Shown in pieces: positions 7,401 through 15,689 of a stretch of 51,455 bases of DNA. A program made the translations under genes and the position numbers. Under the pieces are notes generated by a model. The model was not told the origin of the DNA, did not search any database, and worked only from the letters and a program-made list of their open reading frames with translations. Numbering within the stretch: position 1 is the first letter of the stretch; every line of letters begins with the position of its first letter. The DNA comes from Akkermansia muciniphila (GTDB lineage: Bacteria; Verrucomicrobiota; Verrucomicrobiia; Limisphaerales; UBA9464): contig CAMDGV010000031.1 in NCBI GenBank assembly GCA_945898055.1, positions 1 through 51,455 of the forward strand. The letters are read 5' to 3'.

Positions 7401-8759
7401 TCAAAGCGCCAGTCGGTAGAAGCCGTTTCCGGCTCCTGGCAGCGCCTGGTAGCCGCTCACAGCGCCAGGAACCACATTGAAAGGCCCGGGCAGCGCCGGT
7501 GACCACGTTAACCGGGCAGCGCCTGTCCAGGTGAAGGTCAGGCGTCCGTTCGTTTCCAGCTTCAGGTTCAGCTTGGGGACCGTTGCCGGATTGACCGTGA
7601 GGACCGCTGGGAAGCTCAGAACTTCGCCGGCGTTGTTCCGGACTCCGGCCGTGTAGGCACCCGCATCGGTCAGCGCCATGGCCGGAAGCGTGTAGGCGGA
7701 GGCATTGGCCCCGGCGATAGGAATGCCATTGAGGTACCACTGATAGCTCAAGGGTCCGGGTCCCGATGCAGTAATGGAGAAGGTCACTGACTGGCCAACG
7801 GTTCGAGTCGCTCCATCGGGTCGGGTCACTATGACAGGTGGCGATCCAGAAGGGGTTGAATCCGACAGGTTTGGGATACCATCACCGTCGTTGTCGGCAG
7901 GATCCGTCAACTGCAGGGTCCACCGCCGGAAGTCGTGGTAGCCGGTGCTCAGGTTGCCATCGACGAACTCGATGATGCTTCGGTAGGTCTTGCCGACCCG
8001 TGTAAAGGTGACCGGTGTCGCGGTCAGTCGGTTCCCCGAATCCAACTGCAGGAGAATGTTGGACATCGTCACGCTGTCATCCGAGTTCACCTGATAGGTG
8101 CCGGTGAAGTTTCCCGGTGTGAAAACCGATGAGCTCGCTCGGAGTTGGATAGTGCGCTGATTTGCGTTGTAGGTTCCTGCCACATCCATGAGCGGTAGGA
8201 GCCAGGATCCGGTGAAGATTTCCCCGGTCGTGAATCGGGTCACTGAGCTGCCGCTGGTTTGGCCTGCACCTCGGTTCAGAGTAATGGTCCCGGCCGCAGA
8301 ACCGCCGGTGACCCATGAGACGGTGACCAGACTGGCAGAGACATTCGCTGTGAGGCTTCTCTCGGCGAAGTTCGGGATACCGTTCGCATCGGAATCCGGC
8401 AAAAGGCTGGAGCCTCCGATTCCGACCATTCCGAGGTCGGCCAACTGATTGCCTTGATACATCGCCCAGAAGGACTGGTAGAGGTTGATGTTGCCCGGGT
8501 AGTACTCAACTTCCCCATTGAGCGGCAATTGTGGGTTCCCCCCCGCAGTCGAAGAAGGGGTGGTAAACCCTACAGTCAGATTATTCGGCCCAGTGCCGTT
8601 GTTGATGACGATCGATTGGCACTGAAACGTGCCGCTGATGCTCTGCGCCATTGTTGGCAAGAGCAATGAGGTGGCGGCGACCTTTCCGAGGGTCTGGAGC
8701 CAGTTCAGTTGGCGACGTGTCGAGACGATAGTCGCAAGAAACCGGTCAAGGAGTTGCAT
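7401..8759 (-). CDS. secreted Ig-like surface protein
   Basis: A 452-residue exported protein. The start at 8759 gives a signal peptide (basic n-region, KVAATSLLLPTMAQS); the open frame upstream of it crosses the regulator gene and is not coding. A β-rich unknown domain comes first. A calcium-type motif follows (DPADNDGDGIPNLSD), then an Ig-like domain (PPVIVTRPDG to VLTVNP), with the usual Trp in SYQWYLNGIPI. The C-terminal module (about 400-452, LETNGRLTFTWTGAARL to NGFYRLAL) has the same plan as the end of the FGE protein at 29183-32545. The gene is divergent from an XRE regulator and has a palindromic operator 9 bp before its start, so it is probably a regulated surface or secreted protein. 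Ligand unknown. Confidence 0.8.
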   Translation of the reverse strand: MQLLDRFLATIVSTRRQLNWLQTLGKVAATSLLLPTMAQSISGTFQCQSIVINNGTGPNNLTVGFTTPSSTAGGNPQLPLNGEVEYYPGNINLYQSFWAMYQGNQLADLGMVGIGGSSLLPDSDANGIPNFAERSLTANVSASLVTVSWVTGGSAAGTITLNRGAGQTSGSSVTRFTTGEIFTGSWLLPLMDVAGTYNANQRTIQLRASSSVFTPGNFTGTYQVNSDDSVTMSNILLQLDSGNRLTATPVTFTRVGKTYRSIIEFVDGNLSTGYHDFRRWTLQLTDPADNDGDGIPNLSDSTPSGSPPVIVTRPDGATRTVGQSVTFSITASGPGPLSYQWYLNGIPIAGANASAYTLPAMALTDAGAYTAGVRNNAGEVLSFPAVLTVNPATVPKLNLKLETNGRLTFTWTGAARLTWSPALPGPFNVVPGAVSGYQALPGAGNGFYRLAL

Positions 8760-8768
8760 GGTGTAAAT

Positions 8769-8784
8769 GTTCTGAAATCGGAAC
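8769..8784. promoter_or_regulatory. palindromic operator O1
   Basis: GTTCTGAAATCGGAAC, an imperfect 16-bp palindrome ending 9 bp from the start of the surface-protein gene. It matches O2 (8815-8830) read in the opposite orientation. Consensus GTTCYGAAATCRGAAC. Confidence 0.75.
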
Positions 8785-8814
8785 CACAATATCTTTGGCA
8801 GCAGGCAGAGTAAA

Positions 8815-8830
8815 GTTCTGATTTCGGAAC
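8815..8830. promoter_or_regulatory. palindromic operator O2
   Basis: GTTCTGATTTCGGAAC ends 2 bp before the ATG of the XRE regulator. Its centre is 46 bp from that of O1, about 4.4 helical turns. Binding of the regulator here would block its own transcription, so autorepression is expected (inference). Confidence 0.75.
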
Positions 8831-8832
8831 AA

Positions 8833-9066
8833 ATGGCAACTGAGCAAAACATGATAGGACCAACGCTGCGGTCTCTCCGGGAGGCCGAGGGGCTGACGCA
8901 GGCCGAATTGGCTGGGCGGCTCCAGATCGCTGGCTGGGACATCAGCCGCGAGACTCTGGCCAAGGTCGAATCCCGGGTTCGGTGCGTCACCGACCGGGAG
9001 TTGGTTCGCTTCGCCGAAGCTCTGGAGGTGAATCCGTCCGAGCTACTGAAGCCGACAAAATTCTGA
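8833..9066 (+). CDS. XRE-family transcriptional regulator
   Basis: A 77-residue single-domain helix-turn-helix protein of the Cro/C1 (XRE) family. It reads IGPTLRSLREAEGLTQAELAGRLQ for the first helices, then ISRETLAKVESRVRCV for the recognition region, and ends with the typical EALEVNPSELL. It is divergent from the surface-protein gene. The two 16-bp palindromes in the 73-bp gap are likely its binding sites. No ribosome-binding site fits between O2 and the ATG, so the message may be leaderless. No ligand domain is present. Confidence 0.88.
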   Translation: MATEQNMIGPTLRSLREAEGLTQAELAGRLQIAGWDISRETLAKVESRVRCVTDRELVRFAEALEVNPSELLKPTKF

Positions 9067-9304
9067 CCGGGTAGGGGGTGAAAAGGGTGGGCAGGAGGTA
9101 TGGTTTTGAGGCCTCCGCAATCGAGCGACTCGAGGTGACCAGGGGTTGCCCAAGAACTCCGCCGCCGCCCTGCTTCAGCTGATCTCTGCTTTGAGTTCAC
9201 CGAACTGAACTGAGGACGGGGCGGAAGCCCAAAAAGCGCCCGGGTCTTGGTCAAGGATCTACTCGCCGAGGAACACGCCCTCCTGGCCCACACGCGTCGA
9301 GAGT

Positions 9305-9373
9305 CACAGGTAGCCTGCCCCATAGTTTGCTCTCAGAGAGAAATAAATAGCCTGCCCCATAGTTTTGCCCTCT
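9305..9373 (-). repeat. two copies of the ATGGGGCAGGCTA dispersed motif
   Basis: On the minus strand AACTATGGGGCAGGCTA occurs twice (about 9311-9328 and 9350-9367), with TTTATTTCTCTC between them. The same string lies inside the ~180-bp repeats near 18120, 51100 and 51280. Here it follows the GHSDLK of the recombinase relic, so it replaced the end of that gene, including the expected catalytic Tyr. Confidence 0.8.
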
Positions 9374-9840
9374 CTTGAGGTCAGAGTGGCCACTGAGCTT
9401 CATTCGGAGTTCGGCTGGGATGTCCGCGGCCGCCAGGGCTGAGATGAACGTGTGGCGCAGGGAATGGAACCCTCGCTCATTCTGTTTGCGCCGGGTGCCC
9501 GAGGTGATCTTGCCGGCGGACACCCCGGCCTCCCTCATGATCGCAGCGAACTACAGAGAGAGCCCATGGGCTCCACCGGTCTCGGACCCAGCGAGTGGTG
9601 GTGTCAGGAAAGCCTCAACCTGATCGCCAGTGTTCAACGACGATTATTCTTCCCCCTGGGAATAATAATCGTCGTTGTACACGCCAGTCTGAGATGCGTG
9701 GGCTTCTAGGTGCTCCAGCAGGGCAGGGTGGATCGGAATCTGGATCCGAGACCCAGTCTTGAGTTGGTGGAGGCTCAGCGTGGCTTCGGCGAGGTCGATG
9801 TCTTCCCACTCAATCCGGCAGCAGTCGCGCAAAAACCCAT
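9374..9840 (-). pseudogene. tyrosine recombinase/integrase relic
   Basis: Fragments of one phage-integrase-type gene read in order on the minus strand. They are LRDCCRIEWEDIDL (start of the catalytic domain), LKTGSRIQIP, LEHLEAHASQTG, then DQVEAFLTPPLAG, FAAIMREAGVSAG, and FHSLRHTFISAL with GHSDLK (the HxxR and GHS catalytic boxes). It is broken four ways. The 5' end is lost beyond about 9840. A 57-bp in-frame insertion with a stop splits SQTG from DQVE. A TAG replaces a codon just before FAAIM. The C-terminus with the catalytic Tyr is replaced by a dispersed repeat at 9373. Removing the insertion restores ASQTGDQVEAF exactly. It was part of an integrated element that is now dead. Confidence 0.85.
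9632..9681. mobile_element. 50-bp palindromic insertion with 7-bp target duplication
   Basis: A near-perfect hairpin. CAACGACGATTATT (9635-9648) pairs with AATAATCGTCGTTG (9664-9677), and the inner stem continues after one mismatch to a 3-nt loop. CGCCAGT flanks it on both sides (9625-9631 and 9682-9688). Deleting the palindrome and one flank leaves an intact recombinase reading frame, so it is a true insertion. It carries no gene, so it would have to be moved in trans, as REP or palindromic MITE-type elements are. I see no second copy in the window. Confidence 0.8.
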
Positions 9841-9863
9841 CAGTGGACGTTCTGAACTGAGTC

Positions 9864-9891
9864 AAGAGTTCGATTCTTCCCGCTGGCACCA
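9864..9891 (+). other. 3' tRNA fragment, probable attachment-site relic
   Basis: From TTCGATT (T-loop) to CCA is exactly 23 nt, the spacing of a real tRNA end: T-loop, 3' T-stem, acceptor strand CGCTGGC, discriminator A, CCA. The 5' T-stem strand does not pair beyond three positions and no D-arm or anticodon arm lies upstream, so only the 3' end is present. Tyrosine recombinases often integrate at tRNA 3' ends and duplicate them, and a recombinase relic lies 24 bp away, so this is probably an att remnant. Confidence 0.65.
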
Positions 9892-10098
9892 ACCCGTTTT
9901 CATTGAGGGTTTAGAGGAAACCTGACCGTTGGCGCCGATACCGGTGGCAGCGTCGTGTGAATTCCAACTCCGACTGCCTATCCAGCCTGGCTACTGCGGA
10001 TCACGGCATCGATTGGTTCCCTGTTCCCAAGTGCCCGGGGGAGGGGGGAGGCTACCGCTGTCGAACTAGCAACGACGACCGATTCCGTTGGGAAAAAA

Positions 10099-10245
10099 AT
10101 GAACAAACATTCAAAGCCTAATCCGGATGATGGTAACCATTCGGTTGGGAGCGTAGTGAAACATCTCTTTACCTCTGACTATGATCTCAGCACTGACCGG
10201 AAGCGCTGGATGAAATGTGCCAAGAATAATCCGAACATTTCCTAA
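10099..10245 (+). CDS. possible small ORF, 48 residues
   Basis: MNKHSKPNPDDGNHS to KCAKNNPNIS, a hydrophilic, Lys/Asn-rich peptide in the 600-bp stretch between the recombinase relic and the methyltransferase. GGGAAAAAA precedes the ATG and may serve as a weak ribosome-binding site. No homologue is recognised. The rest of 9892-10491 holds no other convincing gene. Confidence 0.3.
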   Translation: MNKHSKPNPDDGNHSVGSVVKHLFTSDYDLSTDRKRWMKCAKNNPNIS

Positions 10246-10491
10246 CAGTCTGAGTGCCTTTTTGTTCCTTTTCCTTCCACTCGACAAGGGCGATCTGCGA
10301 CTTTAAAAAATGCTATTTAACCAATAAAATAGGGTATTAACGCACTTTTAGCATGAATCGTGATTTAGTGTGTAAACGGTTTTGGAAATCGAGTTTGGGC
10401 GATGCTTGGAGAGGAAAATTTAGCGTCGATGTGATCAACGGTAATTCGGCGAACGAGTTGCGATTGGGGCCGAAAATTCTGAGGTCTGAAG

Positions 10492-11304
10492 TTAGCGTCG
10501 GTTCTCGAGCTTATAGTTAGACTGGGCCCATTCGGGATCCATCTCAGGACGGCCGTCAGTCCAGCGAATCCATTTCGGGGATCCCTCGGGGAGGGAAGGT
10601 TTAAGGACGGCAAAAGCGAAACAGTTGGTCTGGCTTGGGAAGATCAGTGCCAACAGGCGTGAGAGTGGAATTGCAAGGCGTAAACTGGCTCGAATAAGCG
10701 GGCTTGAACTCGAGGCGGCTCCCGACGGAGGGCGAATAGCATAAGCGTAGTTAAATCGGCAAAGCATCCAGGGGGTCGCACTATGAATCGTCTTTTCGAT
10801 CTCTCGCTCAGTCCATCGGTAAACAAAATTGGGGACAGGCCCATTCCTCCAACCTCCATGGGATCCATCGGCACTTAAGGCGACAGCGGCCGTCTCGTAT
10901 TCTTGTCCGATCCCCACCCAAATGGACAGGTTGGAGAGGAGCGAATCTCGAGGTTCAAACACCAGTAGGCCGTATTTGGCCACGCGGTGCATTTCTAGAA
11001 GACCTCGGTGAGGAGAAGCGCAGTGATGCAACCCGTAGTGAGCAATGACGAAGTCAAAGTCGCCCGACGGGTAAGTGAGGGCTTCTACATCGCCGCTAGC
11101 GAGTTGGTGAGGACCTGGGTCGTCGATATCAAAGCGGGTCTCGAGGTTAGTGAGGGTTACATTCTTAAAACCGGCCTCCAGCAGTATCCGGTGATCATTC
11201 CCAGAAGCGCACACTGCCAGCACACGCATGCCGGTGTTCATCACCCCCTCTTTGATGAGTCTTTTGAGGGTAGAGAGATAAAAATTTTCGACTCTGAAGG
11301 CCAT
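10492..11304 (-). CDS. class I SAM-dependent methyltransferase
   Basis: A 270-residue protein of the Methyltransf_11 type. Motif I is RVLAVCASGNDHRILLEAG (about residues 27-45) in place of the usual GxGxG, followed by NVTLTNLE for the acidic end of strand 2. DFDFVIAHYGLHHC is motif IV/post-motif, and HRGLLEMHRVAKYGLLVFEPRD is motif V. The C-terminal half (about 150-270) is substrate-specific and carries a hydrophobic stretch LRLAIPLSRLLALIF. Family members methylate small molecules or sugars, often in surface-glycan loci. It stands alone here with intergenic DNA on both sides, so the substrate is unknown. Confidence 0.78.
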   Translation of the reverse strand: MAFRVENFYLSTLKRLIKEGVMNTGMRVLAVCASGNDHRILLEAGFKNVTLTNLETRFDIDDPGPHQLASGDVEALTYPSGDFDFVIAHYGLHHCASPHRGLLEMHRVAKYGLLVFEPRDSLLSNLSIWVGIGQEYETAAVALSADGSHGGWRNGPVPNFVYRWTEREIEKTIHSATPWMLCRFNYAYAIRPPSGAASSSSPLIRASLRLAIPLSRLLALIFPSQTNCFAFAVLKPSLPEGSPKWIRWTDGRPEMDPEWAQSNYKLENRR

Positions 11305-11741
11305 TGGAATTTGAGGTTGGAAAAGCGAACTCCGACTAAACCAGTCAAGGTGTAAGACATCTGCTCTCTAGTTGGGTGCTCTTACCAGAAAAGTATTTAA
11401 GTTGTTTGAGGTGGGGGTGGAATTGGAACTCTAAAGGCTCAGGGCTACTTCCCAGAGACTGAACTTCTCTCTTGAGCGTGTTCAATACCCATTCAGATTT
11501 CCTTTCGTCAATCCGGTATTAGTCTCATGGCTCGGTTTGAGCGGTGAGAATTGGGGAGGCAAGAATTTCTTTTTAAGGGTGGGTCCTGATTGATCGGGGT
11601 CTTCAAAAAACCTCAAAAATGATAACAAAAGTGCCTTGGGTTACCCCTCATTGGCCACCGTCCAACTGAGAGAAAAGTGAACCAATTAAAAAACAGTCTT
11701 GCCAAGAGGTGGGTCCGAACCGTTCTATCTGCCCTCGCGTT
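11305..11741. other. intergenic region upstream of tRNA-Phe
   Basis: 437 bp separate the methyltransferase start from the tRNA. I find no coding frame worth calling. It has A-rich patches near 11600-11640 and presumably contains the promoters of both flanking genes, but I cannot identify a convincing -35/-10 pair. Confidence 0.5.
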
Positions 11742-11817
11742 GGCTGTGTAGCTCAGTTGGTAGAGCATGCGACTGAAAATCGCAGTGTCGCCGGTTCAAT
11801 TCCGGCCGCAGCTACCA
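11742..11817 (+). tRNA. tRNA-Phe (GAA)
   Basis: A 76-nt cloverleaf with encoded CCA. Acceptor GGCTGTG pairs with CGCAGCT (G·U pairs at positions 1-72 and 6-67). The D-arm is GCTC-AGTTGGTA-GAGC. The anticodon stem TGCGA/TCGCA holds the loop CTGAAAA, anticodon GAA. The T-arm is GCCGG-TTCAATT-CCGGC and the discriminator is A. All stems close. Confidence 0.95.
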
Positions 11818-11911
11818 CGCTTCTTTTTACTTCTGAGTCCCTTCGATTAGCTCCCTAAAACTTGGGACCTTTCCGCTCTTTCTTGGTTTTTGTCGACCGT
11901 ATCTGTTTGGG

Positions 11912-14227
11912 TCAATGGATTCGCTTTGGTGATCGTAAGCGTTGCGCATTCGCAATAACGATCAGGTCGGAGAGGCCCATCGTCAGGGCGCAGAGCATTG
12001 GGTTGATCAAGCCGAGTGCCGCGAGCGGAATCGCGGCGGCATTGTAAAAGAAAGCCCAGAACAGATTTTGTCGCACGATTCGCAAGGTCTGGTTTGCTAA
12101 ATCGAGGGCCTCAAGGACCGGAAGCAACCCGGGTCGTAACAGGACAATGTCGGCCGCATCGCGTGCCATATCTGTCGCGCGCCCTACCGCAATTCCAAGG
12201 TCGGCCGCGGCGAGTGCCGGTGAATCATTTATTCCTTCTCCGACAAAGGCGACCCTATGTCCTTGCGCTTGAATCTTCTTTAGGAAATTCAGTTTGTCTT
12301 CTGGACTGCAGAGGGCATGGACCTTGTCCTCTGGAATTCCAACGGCCTTGGCGACCCACAGGCAAGCAGCGGCAGAGTCGCCGGAAAGAAGGTGAACGGA
12401 ACGTCCCGAGGTGATGAGACGTTGAATGAGGGTGCTGGCCTCAGGTCGGATGGAGTCGGCAATGGTGAGGAATCCGATCACCTCTGTTGTGTTGGCCAAG
12501 AGCACCACCGCTTCTCCTTGGGTAGCCGCTGCCTGGGTTTGGGCACGAGCCCCAGTCACATCGAGATTGAGAGATTCCATCCACTGAAGAGATCCAAGAA
12601 ACATCTGCTGCCGCAAGGGACCGGAGCCGATGAAAGCTTGGATCCCTAAACCTGGCAACTCGCGCCACTGGAAGGCAGGGTCAGGGGCAGGGGCAGCCTT
12701 GAGGTTGGCAATTGTTGCAGCTCGGAGGATGGCCCGGGAGAGGGGATGGTTGGAGGGAGCAGCTAGGGTGGCAGCGAGCGAGAGGAGCGTGTCGTCCGAA
12801 TGAGTAAACTCCGACAGGCGAAGGCAAAGAGAGAGAGTAGGTTCACCCGTGGTTAGAGTACCGGTTTTGTCGAAAGCCACTGCAGTAATTGATCCGGACT
12901 TTTCCAGTGCGATTGCATCACGGATAAGAATTCCACGGCGCGCAGCAGCGTTGATGCCAGCCATGAGCGCCACCGGGGTGGCTAGGCCCATGGCACACGG
13001 GCAAGCGACAATGAGCACCGCGCAGGTGGCGGTGAGGGCGGCAACCGCGGGAGATGCCATCGTATGCGCTGACCAGAGCCAGCCTGCGAGAATTGTTTGA
13101 ATCTGGATTGCGGTCTCGAAACGGGTCAGCCAATAGGTGGCAGTGAGAAGAGCGATGATTACGACGACCGGGACAAAGACCGAGCTAACCTGATCGGCGA
13201 GGCGTTGAACAGAGGCTCGACTGGATTGAGCACGGCGGACGGTAGCGGCGATATGGGCCAACGTTGTTGCTTCGCCGACGGCAGTGACTCGGGCAATAAG
13301 GTAGCCATCACGATTGATGGTCCCGGCAAACAAGCTTGCTCCCGTTGATTTAGAGATCGGAAGGGGTTCTCCGGTGAGCATCGATTCATCCAGAGTGGAA
13401 CGTCCCTCAGTGATGATAACATCGACGGGAACACGGTCGCCAGGGCGCAGAGCGATGCGGTCATCTAGGGCGAGAGACTGGACGGCAACCTCCTGTTCCG
13501 AATCATCGGCCTGAAGCTTTCGAGCTGATGAGGGAGAGAGAGACAAGAGTGTTTTTAAAGCATCGCCGGCGCGTTCACTCATCCGAGCTTCGAGCCAGTG
13601 CCCTAAGCTGATCAGAGTAAGGATGGTAACCGATTCAGTAAAAAAAAGGTGCAAATGAGGGGCGTTAATAAGAGCCCAAGTACTAAAAAGCCAAGCGGAG
13701 CCAGATCCCAAAGAGACCAAGGTATCCATTGTCGATTTACCGACCCGAAGCTGTCGCCAAGCACCGATGAAGAAACGTTTTCCTAAGCTGAATTGAATCA
13801 GGGAAGCGATGAGGAAAGCGATCCACCGAAAGATTTGATTCATGCCCAGTCCGAAGACCCATTCTGCGGCCAGAAGCAGGGCCGTGGCGGGAACGCCGAT
13901 TTGAAGAGAGCGTTGCCAAGAATGAAACCCAGCCGGGGACGAAGCCGCTTGATTGGATGAAACCAGTGACGCCTTGTAACCGGCGAGGCGAACGGCTTGG
14001 AGGAGGGACTCTGTTTTTCCGGGGATCGGCGAATTCCAGAGAACCCGTGCGGTTCGTGTCTGGAGATCTACTGTGGCGAGAAAGACGTGAGAAACAGAGC
14101 GGAGGGCGGTGGTGACACTTTGAGCGCAGTTGCCACAGTCCATACCTTCTACCTTCAAAAGGGTGATGGCACCGGCCGAGGGTGGAGGTGTCCGAGGCTT
14201 GCGAAACTCAATTCCTAGGTCGGCCAT
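11912..14227 (-). CDS. copA: copper-translocating P-type ATPase (CopA type)
   Basis: A 771-residue P1B-type ATPase exporting Cu(I) across the inner membrane. An N-terminal heavy-metal domain holds GMDCGNCAQS (CxxC, about residues 29-38). After membrane helices come the actuator motif LTGEPLPIS and the transmembrane metal site CPCAMGLATP (about 408-417). The phosphorylation site DKTGTLTTGEP (Asp about 452), the HPLSRA motif and the hinge GEGINDSPALAAADLG follow. CPC with a C-terminal YN...P helix fits the copper-type P1B-1 subgroup. GMDCGNC in place of the usual GMxCxxC is still a CxxC site. It is monocistronic, convergent with the tRNA and divergent from a ROK kinase. No CueR- or CsoR-type gene is adjacent. 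Confidence 0.92.
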   Translation of the reverse strand: MADLGIEFRKPRTPPPSAGAITLLKVEGMDCGNCAQSVTTALRSVSHVFLATVDLQTRTARVLWNSPIPGKTESLLQAVRLAGYKASLVSSNQAASSPAGFHSWQRSLQIGVPATALLLAAEWVFGLGMNQIFRWIAFLIASLIQFSLGKRFFIGAWRQLRVGKSTMDTLVSLGSGSAWLFSTWALINAPHLHLFFTESVTILTLISLGHWLEARMSERAGDALKTLLSLSPSSARKLQADDSEQEVAVQSLALDDRIALRPGDRVPVDVIITEGRSTLDESMLTGEPLPISKSTGASLFAGTINRDGYLIARVTAVGEATTLAHIAATVRRAQSSRASVQRLADQVSSVFVPVVVIIALLTATYWLTRFETAIQIQTILAGWLWSAHTMASPAVAALTATCAVLIVACPCAMGLATPVALMAGINAAARRGILIRDAIALEKSGSITAVAFDKTGTLTTGEPTLSLCLRLSEFTHSDDTLLSLAATLAAPSNHPLSRAILRAATIANLKAAPAPDPAFQWRELPGLGIQAFIGSGPLRQQMFLGSLQWMESLNLDVTGARAQTQAAATQGEAVVLLANTTEVIGFLTIADSIRPEASTLIQRLITSGRSVHLLSGDSAAACLWVAKAVGIPEDKVHALCSPEDKLNFLKKIQAQGHRVAFVGEGINDSPALAAADLGIAVGRATDMARDAADIVLLRPGLLPVLEALDLANQTLRIVRQNLFWAFFYNAAAIPLAALGLINPMLCALTMGLSDLIVIANAQRLRSPKRIH

Positions 14228-14447
14228 AGATTGAGCCTTGGGGTCGGGTGCGTTTAGGACAAGGGGAACTGTGGTTCCCTAGAAATAATATTAAGGAAAG
14301 GGTCGAGACTCATTTCAAGCGAGATCCTGTTGCGTGAACTGAGGTCGGTCGGTGAATCTTCGATCTGGAGTCGGTGAGCAGTTCGCGGTTCAATCTCTAA
14401 AACGAATAGAAAACAAGTTTTCGCTTAGCGAACAGTTCATCTTTTTT

Positions 14448-15383
14448 ATGACATACATTGGAATCGAAATAGGGGGTACCAAGATCCAGATCGTCGCCGG
14501 TGACGCCGCGGGCTTCATTAAGGAACGGCATCGGCTGATCGCCGACCGGGTCCGAGGGGGTGCGGGCATTCGAGAACAAATTGCGGCAGTTTTACCCTCA
14601 CTCATTACCTCGCATCACCCCGTATCGGTCGGAGTCGGATTTGGAGGGCCAGTCGATCACGAAACCGGATTGATTTGTTGCTCGCACCAAGTGGAGGGAT
14701 GGCATGAGTTTCCGCTGGGTGACTGGTTGCGGGCTCTTTCGGGATTGCCGGTCGTGGTGGAGAATGATGCAAACGTAGCGGCTTTAGGCGAAGCGTTGTG
14801 TGGAGCGGGACGTGGGCATCGTCGGGTGTTTTGGGTTAATATGGGAAGTGGAGTCGGAGGCGGGATGGTGATTGATGGAAGCCTCTATCACGGTGCAAAG
14901 CCGGGTGAAGCTGAGATCGGACACCTGCGGTTAGATAAGTCGGGAGTCACCCTTGAGCAGAGGTGTTCTGGTTGGGCGGTAGATCGACGAATTCGCGAGG
15001 CAGTGAGCGCATTAGATCCGTCGGTTGGATTCGGTTTTCTTGCGCAGGCGGTGAATGCTCAGTTGGAGGCCGGAGGTGAGGCAAGTCATTTGGCAGCGGC
15101 GGTGGCGGCGGAAGATGCCTTGGCGCTGCAAATTATGGCGGCGGTGGCTGATGATCTCGCCTTTGGATTATCGCATGTCGTCCAGTTGTTCCACCCTGAT
15201 CGTGTGGTGCTGGGAGGCGGACTTTCGCTGGTAGGCGATCCATTACGGGCGGCTATCGCGACTGCATTACCCAAGTATGTGATGGATTCCTTTCAACCGG
15301 GGCCGGAGGTAGTTCTAGCAGGTTTGGGAGAGGACTCGGTTCCAGTAGGGGCGTTGGTTCTAGCTGCGGTGCACAGTCGGTAA
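14448..15383 (+). CDS. ROK-family sugar kinase / glucokinase-like
   Basis: A 311-residue ROK protein. The start at 14448 is chosen because it puts the phosphate-binding motif GIEIGGTKIQIV at the N-terminus; the in-frame upstream extension is unlike the family. Further signatures are GVGFGGPVDHETG, VVVENDANVAALGE (catalytic Asp in ENDAN), VFWVNMGSGVGGGMV, GEAEIGHLRLD and the C-terminal VVLGGGLSLVGD. The usual ROK zinc motif CxCGxxGC is replaced by LEQRCSGWAVD, so structural zinc binding is probably changed or absent. There is no HTH domain, so it is an enzyme and not a ROK repressor. The likely substrate is glucose or another hexose, which cannot be told from sequence alone. Confidence 0.82.
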   Translation: MTYIGIEIGGTKIQIVAGDAAGFIKERHRLIADRVRGGAGIREQIAAVLPSLITSHHPVSVGVGFGGPVDHETGLICCSHQVEGWHEFPLGDWLRALSGLPVVVENDANVAALGEALCGAGRGHRRVFWVNMGSGVGGGMVIDGSLYHGAKPGEAEIGHLRLDKSGVTLEQRCSGWAVDRRIREAVSALDPSVGFGFLAQAVNAQLEAGGEASHLAAAVAAEDALALQIMAAVADDLAFGLSHVVQLFHPDRVVLGGGLSLVGDPLRAAIATALPKYVMDSFQPGPEVVLAGLGEDSVPVGALVLAAVHSR

Positions 15384-15689
15384 GCGGGAGATTCAAATGT
15401 CGACGGGGTTGGTTTCAAGCGGTTCGAAACAATGATCGAGGCCTTCAGAGGGGCATCGCCCGCAGTTTAAATGGAGAAAATCTCGAGGCACTGGCCGCTG
15501 ATCCCCAGTTGATCGAGGCGCTTTTTGGTTTCAATCAGCGAGGGTTGGGCACGCTATGGGGACGGACCTCGACACCGATCCCCATGACAAGGACAACACC
15601 GGCGAGCAGAATCTGTTGAAGGGCTGGTGAGGCACAGAGAGCCTGCCCCTTAGTTTACTCACTGCGCCATCTTCGGATCGTCCTTCGGT
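15384..15689. other. intergenic region, fragment of dispersed repeat
   Basis: 306 bp between the convergent ROK kinase and CarH-like genes. No gene is seen. GCCTGCCCCTTAGTTTACTC at about 15639-15658 is, on the minus strand, one base off the ATGGGGCAGGCT core of the dispersed repeat, so it is another partial copy. Confidence 0.5.

Noticed and set aside
7401-9323. 640-residue version of the Ig surface protein
   Set aside because: Everything upstream of 8759 crosses the XRE gene and the operators and has no signal peptide; the shorter start does.
9644-9892. 82-residue frame beginning MVPAGRIELL
   Set aside because: The first ~15 residues are the antisense of the tRNA 3' fragment (a common false ORF) and only the later part is recombinase. 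It is covered by the pseudogene entry.
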